Assembly (NCBI GenBank): GCA_937942165.1
Contig: CALDFW010000143.1
Location: 1-32,908 of the forward strand
Length of the DNA: 32,908 nt
Reading direction: 5' to 3'
Source: an uncultured bacterium
GTDB lineage: Bacteria > Latescibacterota > UBA2968 > UBA8231
Shown: piece after piece, positions 1 to 8,143 of the stretch
Layout of the letters: each line of letters starts with the position of its first letter
How positions within the stretch are numbered: the stretch's first letter is position 1
Program-made: the position numbers and the translations under genes
The notes under the pieces: model-generated
What the model was told of the DNA's origin: nothing
Databases searched by the model: none
What the model saw: the letters and a program-made list of their open reading frames with translations, nothing else

Positions 1-1
1 G

Positions 2-1114
2 CCGTTTTACGGTTTTGATACGGTTCGACTGGCTCGGAATCACGCCGATGAGGCGCACGTTGGTCAGCACTATGCGCTTTGGATGGAAGAGCGCGGGCTC
101 GAAAACTGGCGCGATTTCTACAAGCCGCCCACGGGAACAAATGCCAACCAGAAACACCGCTGGGATATCCCTGAAGAATATCATTACAACACGTGGATTG
201 CAGAAGAGAGTTGTTCGTTGTTGCAGGGATACAAAGAGCGCGGCGAAAACTTTTTTCTATGGTCTAGCTTTTTTGATCCACATCCCCCGTATTTGGTTCC
301 TGAGCCGTGGGATACGCTTTACGATCCGGGCTCAATTACTGTACCACAGGTAGTGCCGGGAGAACACGACCGAAATCCTCCTCATTTCCGCATGACCCAG
401 GAGGAAAATCCAGATTTCTCAGCCTGGCGAGAATCGGGCATGGGGATCCACGGCTATCACTCGCATTTGCACGACCGGGAAGCGATGGCCAAGAATATTG
501 CCATCTATTACGGTATGGTCACCATGATGGATAAGTACATTGGTCAGATCCTAGATCGACTTGATCGCCTGGGAATGACCCGGGATACGCTCGTTGTTTT
601 CACAACGGATCACGGTCACTTATTTGGTCAACACGGGATGATTGCCAAGGGCGGGTTTCACTATGAAGACCTCGTGCGACTGCCTTTTATCGCTCGATGT
701 CCAGGTGAAATACCTGCGGGACAAAAGAGTTCGGCTCTGCAGTCCCTAGTTGACTTGCCTACTACGTTTTTGAGTTGGGCAGATATCGAAGTTCCCGAAA
801 TGATGGTGGGCGTTGATCAGGGTCCTGTCTGGCGTGGTGAAGACGAGAAAGCGAGAGACCATATCGTCGTGGAAAATAGGCATGAGCCTACTACGATTCA
901 TCTAAAGACCTATGTAGAGGATCGATACAAGCTTACGGTTTATTTTGAGCAGACGTATGGAGAGTTATTTGACCTGGAAGAAGATCCCGCTGAGCTAAAC
1001 AACCTGTGGGACAGCCCCTCGCACGAGGGCCTAAAAAACAGACTGATTCAGCGGTTATTATTCGCAGAAATGGGTAAAGAACCCCTGTGGATGCCCCGAG
1101 TTTCTGGGGCCTAA
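2..1114 (+). CDS. Sulfatase, C-terminal part (5' end outside window)
   Basis: The frame is open from the first bases, so the gene begins upstream of the window; about 370 C-terminal residues are present. Family members hydrolyse sulfate esters, often on polysaccharides. The alkaline-phosphatase-like core is visible: a FFDPHPPYLVPEPW segment, then VVFTTDHGHLFGQHGM carrying the Asp-His metal-binding pair, followed by KGGFHYEDLVRLPFI, which is typical of sulfatases. The C-terminal ELFDLEEDPAELNNL segment is the usual sulfatase tail. The N-terminal C/S-x-P-x-R site that is converted to formylglycine lies off the window, so activity and Cys/Ser type cannot be judged. A separate epimerase gene follows after 81 bp. 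The family call is firm; the substrate is unknown. Confidence 0.93.
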   Translation, partial: PFYGFDTVRLARNHADEAHVGQHYALWMEERGLENWRDFYKPPTGTNANQKHRWDIPEEYHYNTWIAEESCSLLQGYKERGENFFLWSSFFDPHPPYLVPEPWDTLYDPGSITVPQVVPGEHDRNPPHFRMTQEENPDFSAWRESGMGIHGYHSHLHDREAMAKNIAIYYGMVTMMDKYIGQILDRLDRLGMTRDTLVVFTTDHGHLFGQHGMIAKGGFHYEDLVRLPFIARCPGEIPAGQKSSALQSLVDLPTTFLSWADIEVPEMMVGVDQGPVWRGEDEKARDHIVVENRHEPTTIHLKTYVEDRYKLTVYFEQTYGELFDLEEDPAELNNLWDSPSHEGLKNRLIQRLLFAEMGKEPLWMPRVSGA

Positions 1115-1195
1115 TGAGTGCTTAGGCGCTGAAATAGGGCTGATCGTTGGGCCTATTCGATGCGTTCGATTAACGCTAAAGAAGGAAGGATACCT

Positions 1196-2173
1196 ATGAG
1201 GATTCTCATTACGGGTATTACGGGGCGCATTGGGGCGAATTTAGCCGCAGCGCTCGTCCGGCAGGGACACCAAGTGCGCGGGTTGGTTTGGCCTCGGGAT
1301 CCTCGCACCGAAAACTTGAAACCACTCGGCGTGGAGTTGGTAGAAGGCACGATTACTTCTGAGCAGGATTTAACCCATGCCGTGGAGGATATAGAAGTCG
1401 TCTATCATTTGGGAGCCGCGTTTCAAGGGGGTGGGCCTTTCACCGATAGCGAGTATTTTGAAATCAACGTGCGAGGCACATTTAATATGTTAGAAGTCGT
1501 TCGTCAGACTTCGAGCCTGCGCCAATTAATTTTTGCCAGTTCTGATGCGCTCTACGATAAATATGTGCCGGGTGGAATGGAAGGTCCGATTACGGAAGGA
1601 ACGCCCAGCCAGCCCCGTGGCGCCTATGCACTCAGCAAGGAATTGGGAGAGAATCTGTGTCTTGGGTATGCGCGAAGCTACGCGGTGTCTACTACTGTAT
1701 TGCGCTTTGCTATGGTGCGAGCTGCAGATGAGATCCTCTCATTCCCTCAGTTCTTCTTGAGTGAGATGAGAGGGAGCCATCGAGAGCTAGAGGATCTGTG
1801 GGAAGGGGAAGAGCGCCTCGTTCTCCTGAGAGACGCGCTTGGCCGTCCCTTTAAAAAGCATATCGCAGACGTGCGAGATATCGTTCTTGGATGCCTTTGT
1901 GCGCTGGACGTAGAGAAAGCATTCGGCCAGGTTTACCAGCTCGCCGGGCCTTCGCCCTTTACTTGGGAAGAGGCGGCCCTCCACCTGAATAAGCTTCTCG
2001 GCATACCAATCGTTGATGTTGAAGTGGGCGGGGTGCCTACGCACTACGAGTTTGATCTTAGCAAAGCCCAGCGCGAAATCAATTTCAATCCCCAATATGG
2101 CCTCGGGCGAATGATTGAAGATGCTTGGTCTTTTAAAGCGGGTAAAACGACCGACGTGCTGCCTCACGGTTGA
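1196..2173 (+). CDS. NAD-dependent epimerase/dehydratase (extended SDR family)
   Basis: The protein has 325 aa and acts on nucleotide sugars or related substrates using bound NAD(P). It starts MRILITGITGRIGANL, which contains the GxxGxxG Rossmann motif of extended short-chain dehydrogenases. A YALSK segment supplies the catalytic Tyr-x-x-x-Lys, preceded by the FASSDALY serine region. I chose the ATG at 1196 because AAGGAAGGA lies just upstream and the Rossmann strand begins at once; an in-frame ATG at 1160 would add 12 residues before the fold. Its 3' end overlaps the stop region of the convergent receiver gene by 10 bp. The substrate cannot be read from the sequence. Confidence 0.9.
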   Translation: MRILITGITGRIGANLAAALVRQGHQVRGLVWPRDPRTENLKPLGVELVEGTITSEQDLTHAVEDIEVVYHLGAAFQGGGPFTDSEYFEINVRGTFNMLEVVRQTSSLRQLIFASSDALYDKYVPGGMEGPITEGTPSQPRGAYALSKELGENLCLGYARSYAVSTTVLRFAMVRAADEILSFPQFFLSEMRGSHRELEDLWEGEERLVLLRDALGRPFKKHIADVRDIVLGCLCALDVEKAFGQVYQLAGPSPFTWEEAALHLNKLLGIPIVDVEVGGVPTHYEFDLSKAQREINFNPQYGLGRMIEDAWSFKAGKTTDVLPHG

Positions 2174-2550
2174 GGAGTGTATCGATTGGGGCCGTTGGGA
2201 GCGCCTTCACTTATCAGGGCTGCGTAGATGGCGGCGAGGACTTCCTCTGTTCGGAAGGGCTTGTAGAAGATAGGCACGCCGTCGGGTATCTGGAACAGCG
2301 GGGGAGATGCGCCTTCGTCTGAGGGAAGGAGTAAAATCGCTTTTACCTGAGGAAGCCTTTGTAGAACGGTGTGTATCGATTCTGCATTCGGGAGGCCGAG
2401 AAGGATTAAATCAAACGGATCGGTCGCGTGAAGAGCGACGGCTTCTGCCTCGTTTTGGGCGATTTCAACATGGTAGCCGCTATGGCGCAGTAGGTTGGCA
2501 AAGGTCGTGCTAAAAGAGGCGTTGGTATCTAAGAGTAGGATAGAAAACAC
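2164..2550 (-). CDS. Stand-alone receiver-like protein with no phosphoacceptor Asp
   Basis: This 128-aa single-domain protein resembles a two-component receiver. It has an N-terminal ILLLDTN strand with acidic D8, a DLILLGLPN strand, an ILLLPSDE strand and an IFYKPFRTEEVLAAI segment with the conserved Lys near residue 97. The position that normally holds the phosphorylated Asp (DLILLD) is Gly at residue 52, confirmed as GGC on the minus strand. Phosphorylation by the standard mechanism is therefore unlikely, and it may be a constitutive or ligand-controlled pseudo-receiver. The start is GTG at 2550, with no clear Shine-Dalgarno sequence. No histidine kinase is nearby. It is convergent with the epimerase gene and divergent from the M20 gene. 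Confidence 0.75.
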   Translation of the reverse strand: MFSILLLDTNASFSTTFANLLRHSGYHVEIAQNEAEAVALHATDPFDLILLGLPNAESIHTVLQRLPQVKAILLLPSDEGASPPLFQIPDGVPIFYKPFRTEEVLAAIYAALISEGAPNGPNRYTPQP

Positions 2551-2691
2551 GATGTTCTTATGGGTGGTGTAGAGTTTAGAGATAGTTCGTTCTGTTGGGA
2601 GGCAAAGTAAAGGAAGCGTTGAACCCCCGCAAGAGGTTGATAGGGTCCTTTTTCGTCCCTACTTCTCTTTGAAAGAACAAGGATGATAGAT

Positions 2692-4029
2692 ATGGATAAG
2701 GCTGAGCTAAAGAGCGCAATATGTCGGGCGATTGACCATAAGAGGGAAGAGATTATTGGCGTTGGTGAAGCCATTATGGATCGGCCTGAACTCGGGTTTA
2801 AAGAATGGAAAACGGCGGATCGAGTTTGCGCAGTATTTGATGAGTTGGGTCTCCCCTACGAGCGCGACTTGGCGCTTACGGGGGTCAAGGCAAGACTGAA
2901 GGGAAAGGGCGATGGTCCCACGGTTGCTCTCATGGGGGAATTGGATGCGTTAATCGTGCCTGACCATCCAAGGGCGGACCTCTCCACGGGGGCCGCACAT
3001 GCGTGTGGGCACAACGCGCAGATTGCAGGTTTGCTGGGGGCGGCCTACGGATTGGTTGAATCGAGTGTCAGCGGGGATCTAGCCGGAGATGTCATATTCT
3101 TCGCCGTCCCTGCGGAGGAATACGTGGAGATAGAGTACCGCAGAGAACTGGTGCGGGAGGGAAAGACAACCTTTCTTGCTGGAAAGCCGGAACTGGTTCA
3201 GTTGGGCTACTTTGATGACGTGGATATGGCAATAATGATCCATAGCAGCAGTCCCGAACACGCAGATGGGGCGATGGGTGTGGCTTCTTCTAGCAATGGT
3301 TTTCTGGCGAAGACCGTTGCATTCGTTGGTAAGGCTGCGCATGCGGGAGGTTCACCGGAGAAGGGCATCAACGCACTCAATGCGGCTCAGCTCGCCCTGA
3401 GTGCGATCAACGCGCAGCGAGAAACCTTTCGCGATCAGGACTGCGTGCGCGTGCACCCAATAATTACGAAGGGGGGTGATCTGGTTAACATTATCCCCTC
3501 GGAGGTGCGCATGGAAACCTACATCAGAGCTCGCACGCAAGAGGCCATACTCGACGCAGAAGTCAAGGTGGATCGCGCGCTGAAGGGAGCGGCTTATGCC
3601 ATGGGGTGCAGCGTAGAGATCGAAACTGTTCCGGGCTATATGCCTCTGCGCAACAGTCCTAAGCTGCGAGAGCTGTTTAAGGAAAATGCCGGATACATTT
3701 TGGAGCCTGAAGAGTATAGGGATTATCCGCATGGTGGTGGCTCTACTGATGCGGGAGATCTGAGCCAGATCATGCCGGTTCTCCACCCGGCTATGACGGG
3801 TGCAAAGGGCGTAATCCACGGCTCAGATTGGGAGATCGCCGACGTTGAAGCCGGCTATTTAGCTCCCGCAAAGACAATGGCTACTATGGTGGTTGATTTA
3901 TTGGCTGATGGTCAGGCTGAGGATATTCTCCGGTGTGAAAAGCCCGCCATGACCAAAGAGGAATACCTTGAAAAACAGCGCGGCATTTTCCGCAGTGAAC
4001 GGTTTAATAGGGGAGACGAACCGGCATGA
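2692..4029 (+). CDS. M20 family amidohydrolase (AbgB/aminoacylase-like metallopeptidase)
   Basis: The protein is about 445 aa. M20 enzymes use two metal ions to cleave N-acyl amino acids, aminobenzoyl-glutamate or dipeptides. Visible motifs are HACGHNAQ (metal site, usually HACGHD), PAEEY (catalytic Glu pair), AIMIHSSS, and VGKAAHAGGSPEKGINAL, which is the lid/dimerisation domain hallmark. A late IHGSDW supplies another likely His ligand. An AAGG sequence at 2679-2682 fits the ATG at 2692 better than the ATG at 2683, which it abuts. The stop codon overlaps the next start as ATGA (4026-4029), so translation is probably coupled to the isomerase gene. The organisation resembles the AbgB group, but substrate assignment is inference. 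Confidence 0.9.
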   Translation: MDKAELKSAICRAIDHKREEIIGVGEAIMDRPELGFKEWKTADRVCAVFDELGLPYERDLALTGVKARLKGKGDGPTVALMGELDALIVPDHPRADLSTGAAHACGHNAQIAGLLGAAYGLVESSVSGDLAGDVIFFAVPAEEYVEIEYRRELVREGKTTFLAGKPELVQLGYFDDVDMAIMIHSSSPEHADGAMGVASSSNGFLAKTVAFVGKAAHAGGSPEKGINALNAAQLALSAINAQRETFRDQDCVRVHPIITKGGDLVNIIPSEVRMETYIRARTQEAILDAEVKVDRALKGAAYAMGCSVEIETVPGYMPLRNSPKLRELFKENAGYILEPEEYRDYPHGGGSTDAGDLSQIMPVLHPAMTGAKGVIHGSDWEIADVEAGYLAPAKTMATMVVDLLADGQAEDILRCEKPAMTKEEYLEKQRGIFRSERFNRGDEPA

Positions 4030-4802
4030 AACTAGGGTTGGTCACGTATAACTTAGCCAGCGAATGGGATCTCGGAACGATAGAAAAAAACTGCTCCGAG
4101 ACCGGATTTGAAGGCGTTGAATTGCGCACGGGACACGCACACGGGGTCGAACTCGATTTGGGGATAAAAGAGCGGGCCGCACTGCGGGCTCGTTTTGCGG
4201 ATTCGGCGGTAGAAATTGTGGGCTTGGGCAGCGTCTTTGAATATGACACACCCGATGAGAGTGAATTGAAGCGGCAAATTGCCGGTACTAAAGAGTATAT
4301 CCGCCTTGCCCACGACTTGGGCGTTGGGGGAATAAAGGTGCGTCCCAATAGGGTGCACGACGATCGGGGTATAGATCGGGAAAAGACTTTTGCACAGATC
4401 GGTCAGAGCCTGCAGGAATGCGCCGTCTTCGCATCGGATTGGGGAGTGCAGGTTCGATTGGAAGTGCACGGTCGTGTAACCTGTGAACCCGCTCATATGC
4501 GCACGATTATGGATTACGCGCCCCATCCCAATGCACGTGTCTGTTGGAATTCAAATAATACCGATGTGGTGGATGGTTCGATCGATGGCAGCTTTGCCTT
4601 GCTGGAGAAACGTATTGGCATGGTTCACATAACAGAGCTTTGGAGCGATTATCCCTGGCGGCGCCTCTTTTCGCTGCTCCGTGATACGGGATACAGCGGC
4701 TACTGCTTGGCCGAAATTTCTGGGAGCTCTGATGCGCTACGCCTGATGCGATATTATAGGGCTCTCTGGCTAGCGCTGAGTGGATTGGAAATGGATGCCT
4801 GA
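4026..4802 (+). CDS. Sugar phosphate isomerase/epimerase-like TIM-barrel protein
   Basis: This 258-aa protein fits the xylose-isomerase-like TIM-barrel family (AP endonuclease family 2 superfamily). It begins MKLGLVTYNLASEWD, followed by GFEGVELRTGHAHGVE, LGVGGIKVRPN, VRLEVHGRVT, VCWNSNNTDV and LAEISGS, the recurrent strand ends that carry the metal-binding Glu, His and Asp residues of this fold. It overlaps the upstream M20 gene by 4 bp and the downstream transaminase gene by 8 bp, so the three products are probably made together. Such proteins isomerise or epimerise sugars, inosose or hydroxypyruvate-like substrates; the actual reaction is not evident from the sequence. Confidence 0.82.
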   Translation: MKLGLVTYNLASEWDLGTIEKNCSETGFEGVELRTGHAHGVELDLGIKERAALRARFADSAVEIVGLGSVFEYDTPDESELKRQIAGTKEYIRLAHDLGVGGIKVRPNRVHDDRGIDREKTFAQIGQSLQECAVFASDWGVQVRLEVHGRVTCEPAHMRTIMDYAPHPNARVCWNSNNTDVVDGSIDGSFALLEKRIGMVHITELWSDYPWRRLFSLLRDTGYSGYCLAEISGSSDALRLMRYYRALWLALSGLEMDA

Positions 4803-5661
4803 GCTCGCGTACGTAAACGGTGCATATATGCCGCTATCGGAGGCAACCATCTCCGTCGAAGATCGGGGATTTCAATTTGCCGATGGGGTGTATGAGGTTA
4901 TTGCTACCTATGGTGGAACGCCTTATGCGGTGAGTGAACACATGCAGCGGTTGCAGCAAAGTTTAGAAGCCTTACAGATTTCATACTGCCCAATTCGGGA
5001 TTGTTTGGTAGAGAAAATCGAGCATGGTATCGGAGCGTGCGGCTTCGGAGAAGTGCTCGTTTATATTCAGATCACCCGCGGCACTGCGCCTAGACATCAC
5101 GAATTTCCACATCCCGAATCCGAACCCACTCTTGTAATGACGTTTAAAGAGCTAAAGCGTCTACCACAGCAATTATATAGAGAGGGTGTGAAGGTAATTA
5201 GCGTTCCTGATATACGGTGGGGGCGCTGTGATATAAAAAGCATTGCTCTCTTGCCCAATATTCTCGCTAAGCAGGCTGCGCATGAAAAGGGGGCCTTTGA
5301 GGCGCTGTTGGTCGACGGAGAGAATAGGGTGACCGAAGGCTCGTCGACAAGCGCTTTTTGCGTGCGTGCAGGCACCTTGTTTACCGCCCCGGGAGGAACG
5401 CATATACTGCCCAGCGTTACGCGTAAGATACTTCTGGAACTGGCCGGTTCATTGGGGTTGGCGGTGTGTGAGTCGTTTTCGACGCTCGGTCAATTCAAAG
5501 AGGCGGATGAGGTGTTACTCGCAGGAACGACAACAGAAGCTGTCGGCGTTGTTGAAATAGACGGTGTGCTCATTGGGGATGGGCGTCCTGGAAAGATTAC
5601 AAGGACGCTGCGAAATGCGTTTCAACAGGCGATAAAAGCGGGAGATGGACCTCATCGTTAG
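4795..5661 (+). CDS. D-amino-acid transaminase (class IV PLP enzyme)
   Basis: The 288-aa protein matches the usual size of bacterial D-alanine transaminases. It interconverts D-amino acids and 2-oxo acids through PLP. The N-terminus LAYVNGAYMPLSEATISVEDRGFQFADGVYEV is typical of class IV enzymes. The segment CDIKSIALLPNILAKQ holds the PLP lysine near residue 148. TRGTAPRHHEFP carries the Arg and His that, in characterised D-amino-acid transaminases, bind the substrate carboxylate, which separates this enzyme from branched-chain transaminases. I prefer the ATG at 4795, which overlaps the isomerase stop, over the ATG at 4780. Its stop codon lies inside a 14-bp inverted repeat. Confidence 0.88.
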   Translation: MPELAYVNGAYMPLSEATISVEDRGFQFADGVYEVIATYGGTPYAVSEHMQRLQQSLEALQISYCPIRDCLVEKIEHGIGACGFGEVLVYIQITRGTAPRHHEFPHPESEPTLVMTFKELKRLPQQLYREGVKVISVPDIRWGRCDIKSIALLPNILAKQAAHEKGAFEALLVDGENRVTEGSSTSAFCVRAGTLFTAPGGTHILPSVTRKILLELAGSLGLAVCESFSTLGQFKEADEVLLAGTTTEAVGVVEIDGVLIGDGRPGKITRTLRNAFQQAIKAGDGPHR

Positions 5662-5698
5662 AGGCTCGTAAAAACCAAGGTTCCACGAGCCTCTAACG
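5656..5698. terminator. 14-bp perfect inverted repeat between convergent genes
   Basis: CGTTAGAGGCTCGT (5656-5669) is exactly complementary to ACGAGCCTCTAACG (5685-5698), with a 15-nt loop. It sits between the rightward transaminase, whose TAG stop is inside the left arm, and the leftward aldehyde dehydrogenase. There is no T-run on either side, so it is either a bidirectional barrier, an RNA-stabilising 3' hairpin or a weak terminator. The structure is certain; the function is inferred from position. Confidence 0.6.
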
Positions 5699-5710
5699 AG
5701 CGAGAGGGTG

Positions 5711-7123
5711 TTATTGGTGGATTACTACCATTTTAGTTTCGGTCATTTCTTCTACCGCATATTTGGGTCCCTCTTTGCCCATTCCACTGTCTTTGAACCC
5801 GCCGTAAGGCATGAGGTCGGCGCGCCACTGAGTTCCCCAATTAATGTGGATATTGCCGGAGTGGACTTGTTGGGCATACTGTAGCGCCCAGTTGATGTTT
5901 TCAGTGAAAATGGCTGCGCTCAGGCCGTAGTTTGTATCGTTGGCTACGGCAATAGCGCGATCGATATCGTCAAACCGGCTCACTGCAATGGCTGGACCAA
6001 AAATTTCATCACAGGAAAGGCGCATACCGGGATCCACGTCTGCCACGATTGTGGGGGCGTGGAGCGTTCCCTCACGGGTGCCGCCCGTTACCAGTTGCGC
6101 ACCGCCGGAAACGGCGTCTTGAATCCAAGAATGGACGCGTTCGGCGTCACGCTCTCGAATCATCGGGCCCATCTTGGTATTTTCATCCATTGGATTGCCC
6201 GTGGTGAGTCCTTCGACGGTCGGCTTTAAAACATCCAAGAAGTCGGCGTATATCGCCTCGTTGACCAAGATGCGCTGGGCGGATATGCAAACCTGTCCGG
6301 CATTTGCAAAACCGCTTGAGGCCGTGGCCGCGGCTACCTTCTCAAGGTCAGCATCGGCCATGACGATAAGGGGCGAATTGGATCCCAATTCCATGGTTAC
6401 CTTTTTAAGCCCTGCCGTTTTACAAATATGTTCTCCGATATCTCGGCTTCCAGTAAAGCTGATTTTGCGCACGCGAGGGTCGGCACTTATCGAATCGCCA
6501 ACGGATCCCCCGGGTCCAGTTACGCATTGAATTGCTTCGGGGGGGAGTCCTGCTTGGAGCAGTATTTCTACGAGTTTGAGAGAGGAAAGCGGCGTGTCTG
6601 TTGCGGGTTTGACCACGATAGAGTTGCCGGCTGCCAATGCGGGACCGACCTTGTGGCAGACTAGGTTGAGTGGAAAATTAAAGGGTGTAATTGCAGCGAC
6701 TACGCCACAGGGGACGCGCAGCGTAAAGCCAAATTTGCCAGCGCCGTTGGATGCGCCGCTTAGATCGAGCGTCTCTCCCGTAAGGCGCTTGGCCTCCTCG
6801 GCCGACAGCTCTATGGTTTCTTGGGCACGGGCGGCTTCTCCCATACCTTCGGCGATTACTTTGCCCTCTTCGAGGGTGATAGTTTTCCCTAAATCGGCAG
6901 CCCGCTCGGTCATGATCTCACCTGCTCTATGCAAGATCTTGTAGCGATCATAGGCCGACATAGCTGCCATGACTTTGGCACCGCGCTCCGCCGATGCGAT
7001 GGCTGCATCGACATCGGCAGGGGTTCCGTTCGGTACGGTATCAATGATTGAACCGTCAAACGGGTTCAGCACGTCGATGCGCTCGTCGCGATCGACCCAT
7101 TCTCCTGCAATAAACATCTTCAT
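5711..7123 (-). CDS. NAD(P)-dependent aldehyde dehydrogenase
   Basis: The 470-aa protein has the normal length for a soluble aldehyde dehydrogenase, which oxidises an aldehyde to the acid. The order of motifs is complete: AITPFNFPLNLVCHKVGPALAAGN for cofactor binding, VVKPATDTPLS, ISFTGSRDIG, MELGSNSP with the general-base Glu245, and NAGQVCISAQR with catalytic Cys279. The DEIFGPA and YGLSAAIFT segments follow in order. The overall style resembles lactaldehyde, succinate-semialdehyde and phosphonoacetaldehyde dehydrogenases, and I cannot separate these by eye. The ATG at 7123 is preceded on the minus strand by GAGAGGAA. It follows the SUMF1 gene in the same direction but is separated from it by a terminator-like hairpin, so it probably has its own promoter. 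Confidence 0.93.
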   Translation of the reverse strand: MKMFIAGEWVDRDERIDVLNPFDGSIIDTVPNGTPADVDAAIASAERGAKVMAAMSAYDRYKILHRAGEIMTERAADLGKTITLEEGKVIAEGMGEAARAQETIELSAEEAKRLTGETLDLSGASNGAGKFGFTLRVPCGVVAAITPFNFPLNLVCHKVGPALAAGNSIVVKPATDTPLSSLKLVEILLQAGLPPEAIQCVTGPGGSVGDSISADPRVRKISFTGSRDIGEHICKTAGLKKVTMELGSNSPLIVMADADLEKVAAATASSGFANAGQVCISAQRILVNEAIYADFLDVLKPTVEGLTTGNPMDENTKMGPMIRERDAERVHSWIQDAVSGGAQLVTGGTREGTLHAPTIVADVDPGMRLSCDEIFGPAIAVSRFDDIDRAIAVANDTNYGLSAAIFTENINWALQYAQQVHSGNIHINWGTQWRADLMPYGGFKDSGMGKEGPKYAVEEMTETKMVVIHQ

Positions 7124-7170
7124 AAAAGGTTCCTCTCAAGTTGGATTGGTTTTCTATTCAAAGACAACGT

Positions 7171-7190
7171 AAAACGGCCCTCTGGGCTGT
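7171..7190 (-). terminator. Rho-independent terminator after the SUMF1 lipoprotein gene
   Basis: Read leftward, ACAGCCC, a 3-nt AGA loop and GGGCCGT form a 7-bp stem with one G-U pair, followed directly by a TTTT run (AAAA at 7171-7174 on the plus strand). It lies 11 bp past the SUMF1 stop and before the aldehyde dehydrogenase start, separating the two leftward genes. The stem is short, so efficiency is uncertain. Confidence 0.6.
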
Positions 7191-7200
7191 CAAGCGTTTA

Positions 7201-8097
7201 CTAGGGTAAGTCTTGGGCGCATCGGATGCCTAGGAGCTCTGTTTTGGGGTGGCGAGCTCCGTAGAGGCGCGTTGCAATGCGCACGTGATAGGGGTCCGAA
7301 CCATAGGACCCGCCCTTAATTACCTTGTTGTTTCCTCCTAGGGGTCCTTGAGGATCCTTGGCGCCCTCAGTTTTCTCGTAGTATTGAAAGTTAAGCCAGT
7401 CGTGTACCCACTCCTCCGCGTTGCCGGCCATATCCATTATGCCGAAGGGGCTGGCGCCGTCTGGGTAGCTGCCCACCGGTGCCGCGTATCGGTGTCCATC
7501 GGGCTCGGGGGACTGTGTTGAGCGTATGTTGGCTCGTGAGATCCCGCCCTCGTTCGGAGCCTCGTTGCCCCAGGGGTATTTTCGGTAGGTATCTCCAGGC
7601 CCGCGGGCCGCATATTCCCATTCAGCTTCTGTCGGTAGGCGCTTGCCTGCCCAGTTGCAATAAGCATAGGCATCGTACCAGTTGATTCCCACGACAGGTT
7701 GTTGAGGAGCGGTCATTTCGCTGTTTATATATCGCTGCCTATGGTCTAGGTTGTCGGGCTGTTCTGGGTGATCCATGCTCCGCTCGCCGGTCTGTTCGAT
7801 ATGGTCGAGAAAGCGCGTGTATTGCGCCTGCGTAATTTCGAACTTGTCCATGTAGAACGCGCTAATGGAAACCGTATGTCTCGGTCGCTCCGCTAGATAG
7901 TTTAGATATTCCTTGCGGGGAAAATTTGCCAGGTCTTCTTCCATGCCGCCCATCGAGAAGGTGCCTGCTTTAATCAGCAACATCTCAGAGCCGTCCTTTG
8001 CGGTGATGGATGGGTCTGGTTCCCGGCTGCAGTGGGTCAGGGACAGGGCGAGCAAGCCGCACAGGGCGAGGCGTCTTTTTGAGAAAAGCGTATTCAC
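7201..8097 (-). CDS. SUMF1/formylglycine-generating-enzyme-fold lipoprotein, probably not an FGE
   Basis: The protein has 298 aa. Residues 1-23 form a signal peptide (KRRLALCGLLALSLTHC) ending in a lipobox-like LTHC, with His at the position before Cys instead of the usual Gly/Ala/Ser. The mature part is a SUMF1/C-type-lectin-like domain: AGTFSMGG, FYMDKFEITQAQYTRFLDH, PVVGINWYDAYAYCNWAGKRLPTEAEWEYAARG, MDMAGNAEEWVHDW and VIKGGSYGSDPYHVRIATR. True formylglycine-generating enzymes carry two Cys near this last segment; neither is present, so sulfatase activation is unlikely and a binding or scaffold role is more plausible. It lies 46 bp after the symporter gene in the same direction. Confidence 0.88.
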   Translation of the reverse strand: MNTLFSKRRLALCGLLALSLTHCSREPDPSITAKDGSEMLLIKAGTFSMGGMEEDLANFPRKEYLNYLAERPRHTVSISAFYMDKFEITQAQYTRFLDHIEQTGERSMDHPEQPDNLDHRQRYINSEMTAPQQPVVGINWYDAYAYCNWAGKRLPTEAEWEYAARGPGDTYRKYPWGNEAPNEGGISRANIRSTQSPEPDGHRYAAPVGSYPDGASPFGIMDMAGNAEEWVHDWLNFQYYEKTEGAKDPQGPLGGNNKVIKGGSYGSDPYHVRIATRLYGARHPKTELLGIRCAQDLP

Positions 8098-8143
8098 TGC
8101 TCACAGCTCCTATGTAGAGATGCCATTGCGCTTGGGCAATGGT

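Noticed and set aside
7201-8097. Sulfatase-maturing formylglycine-generating enzyme
   Set aside because: The two catalytic Cys positions are not Cys, so the sulfatase-activating function is not supported despite the shared fold.
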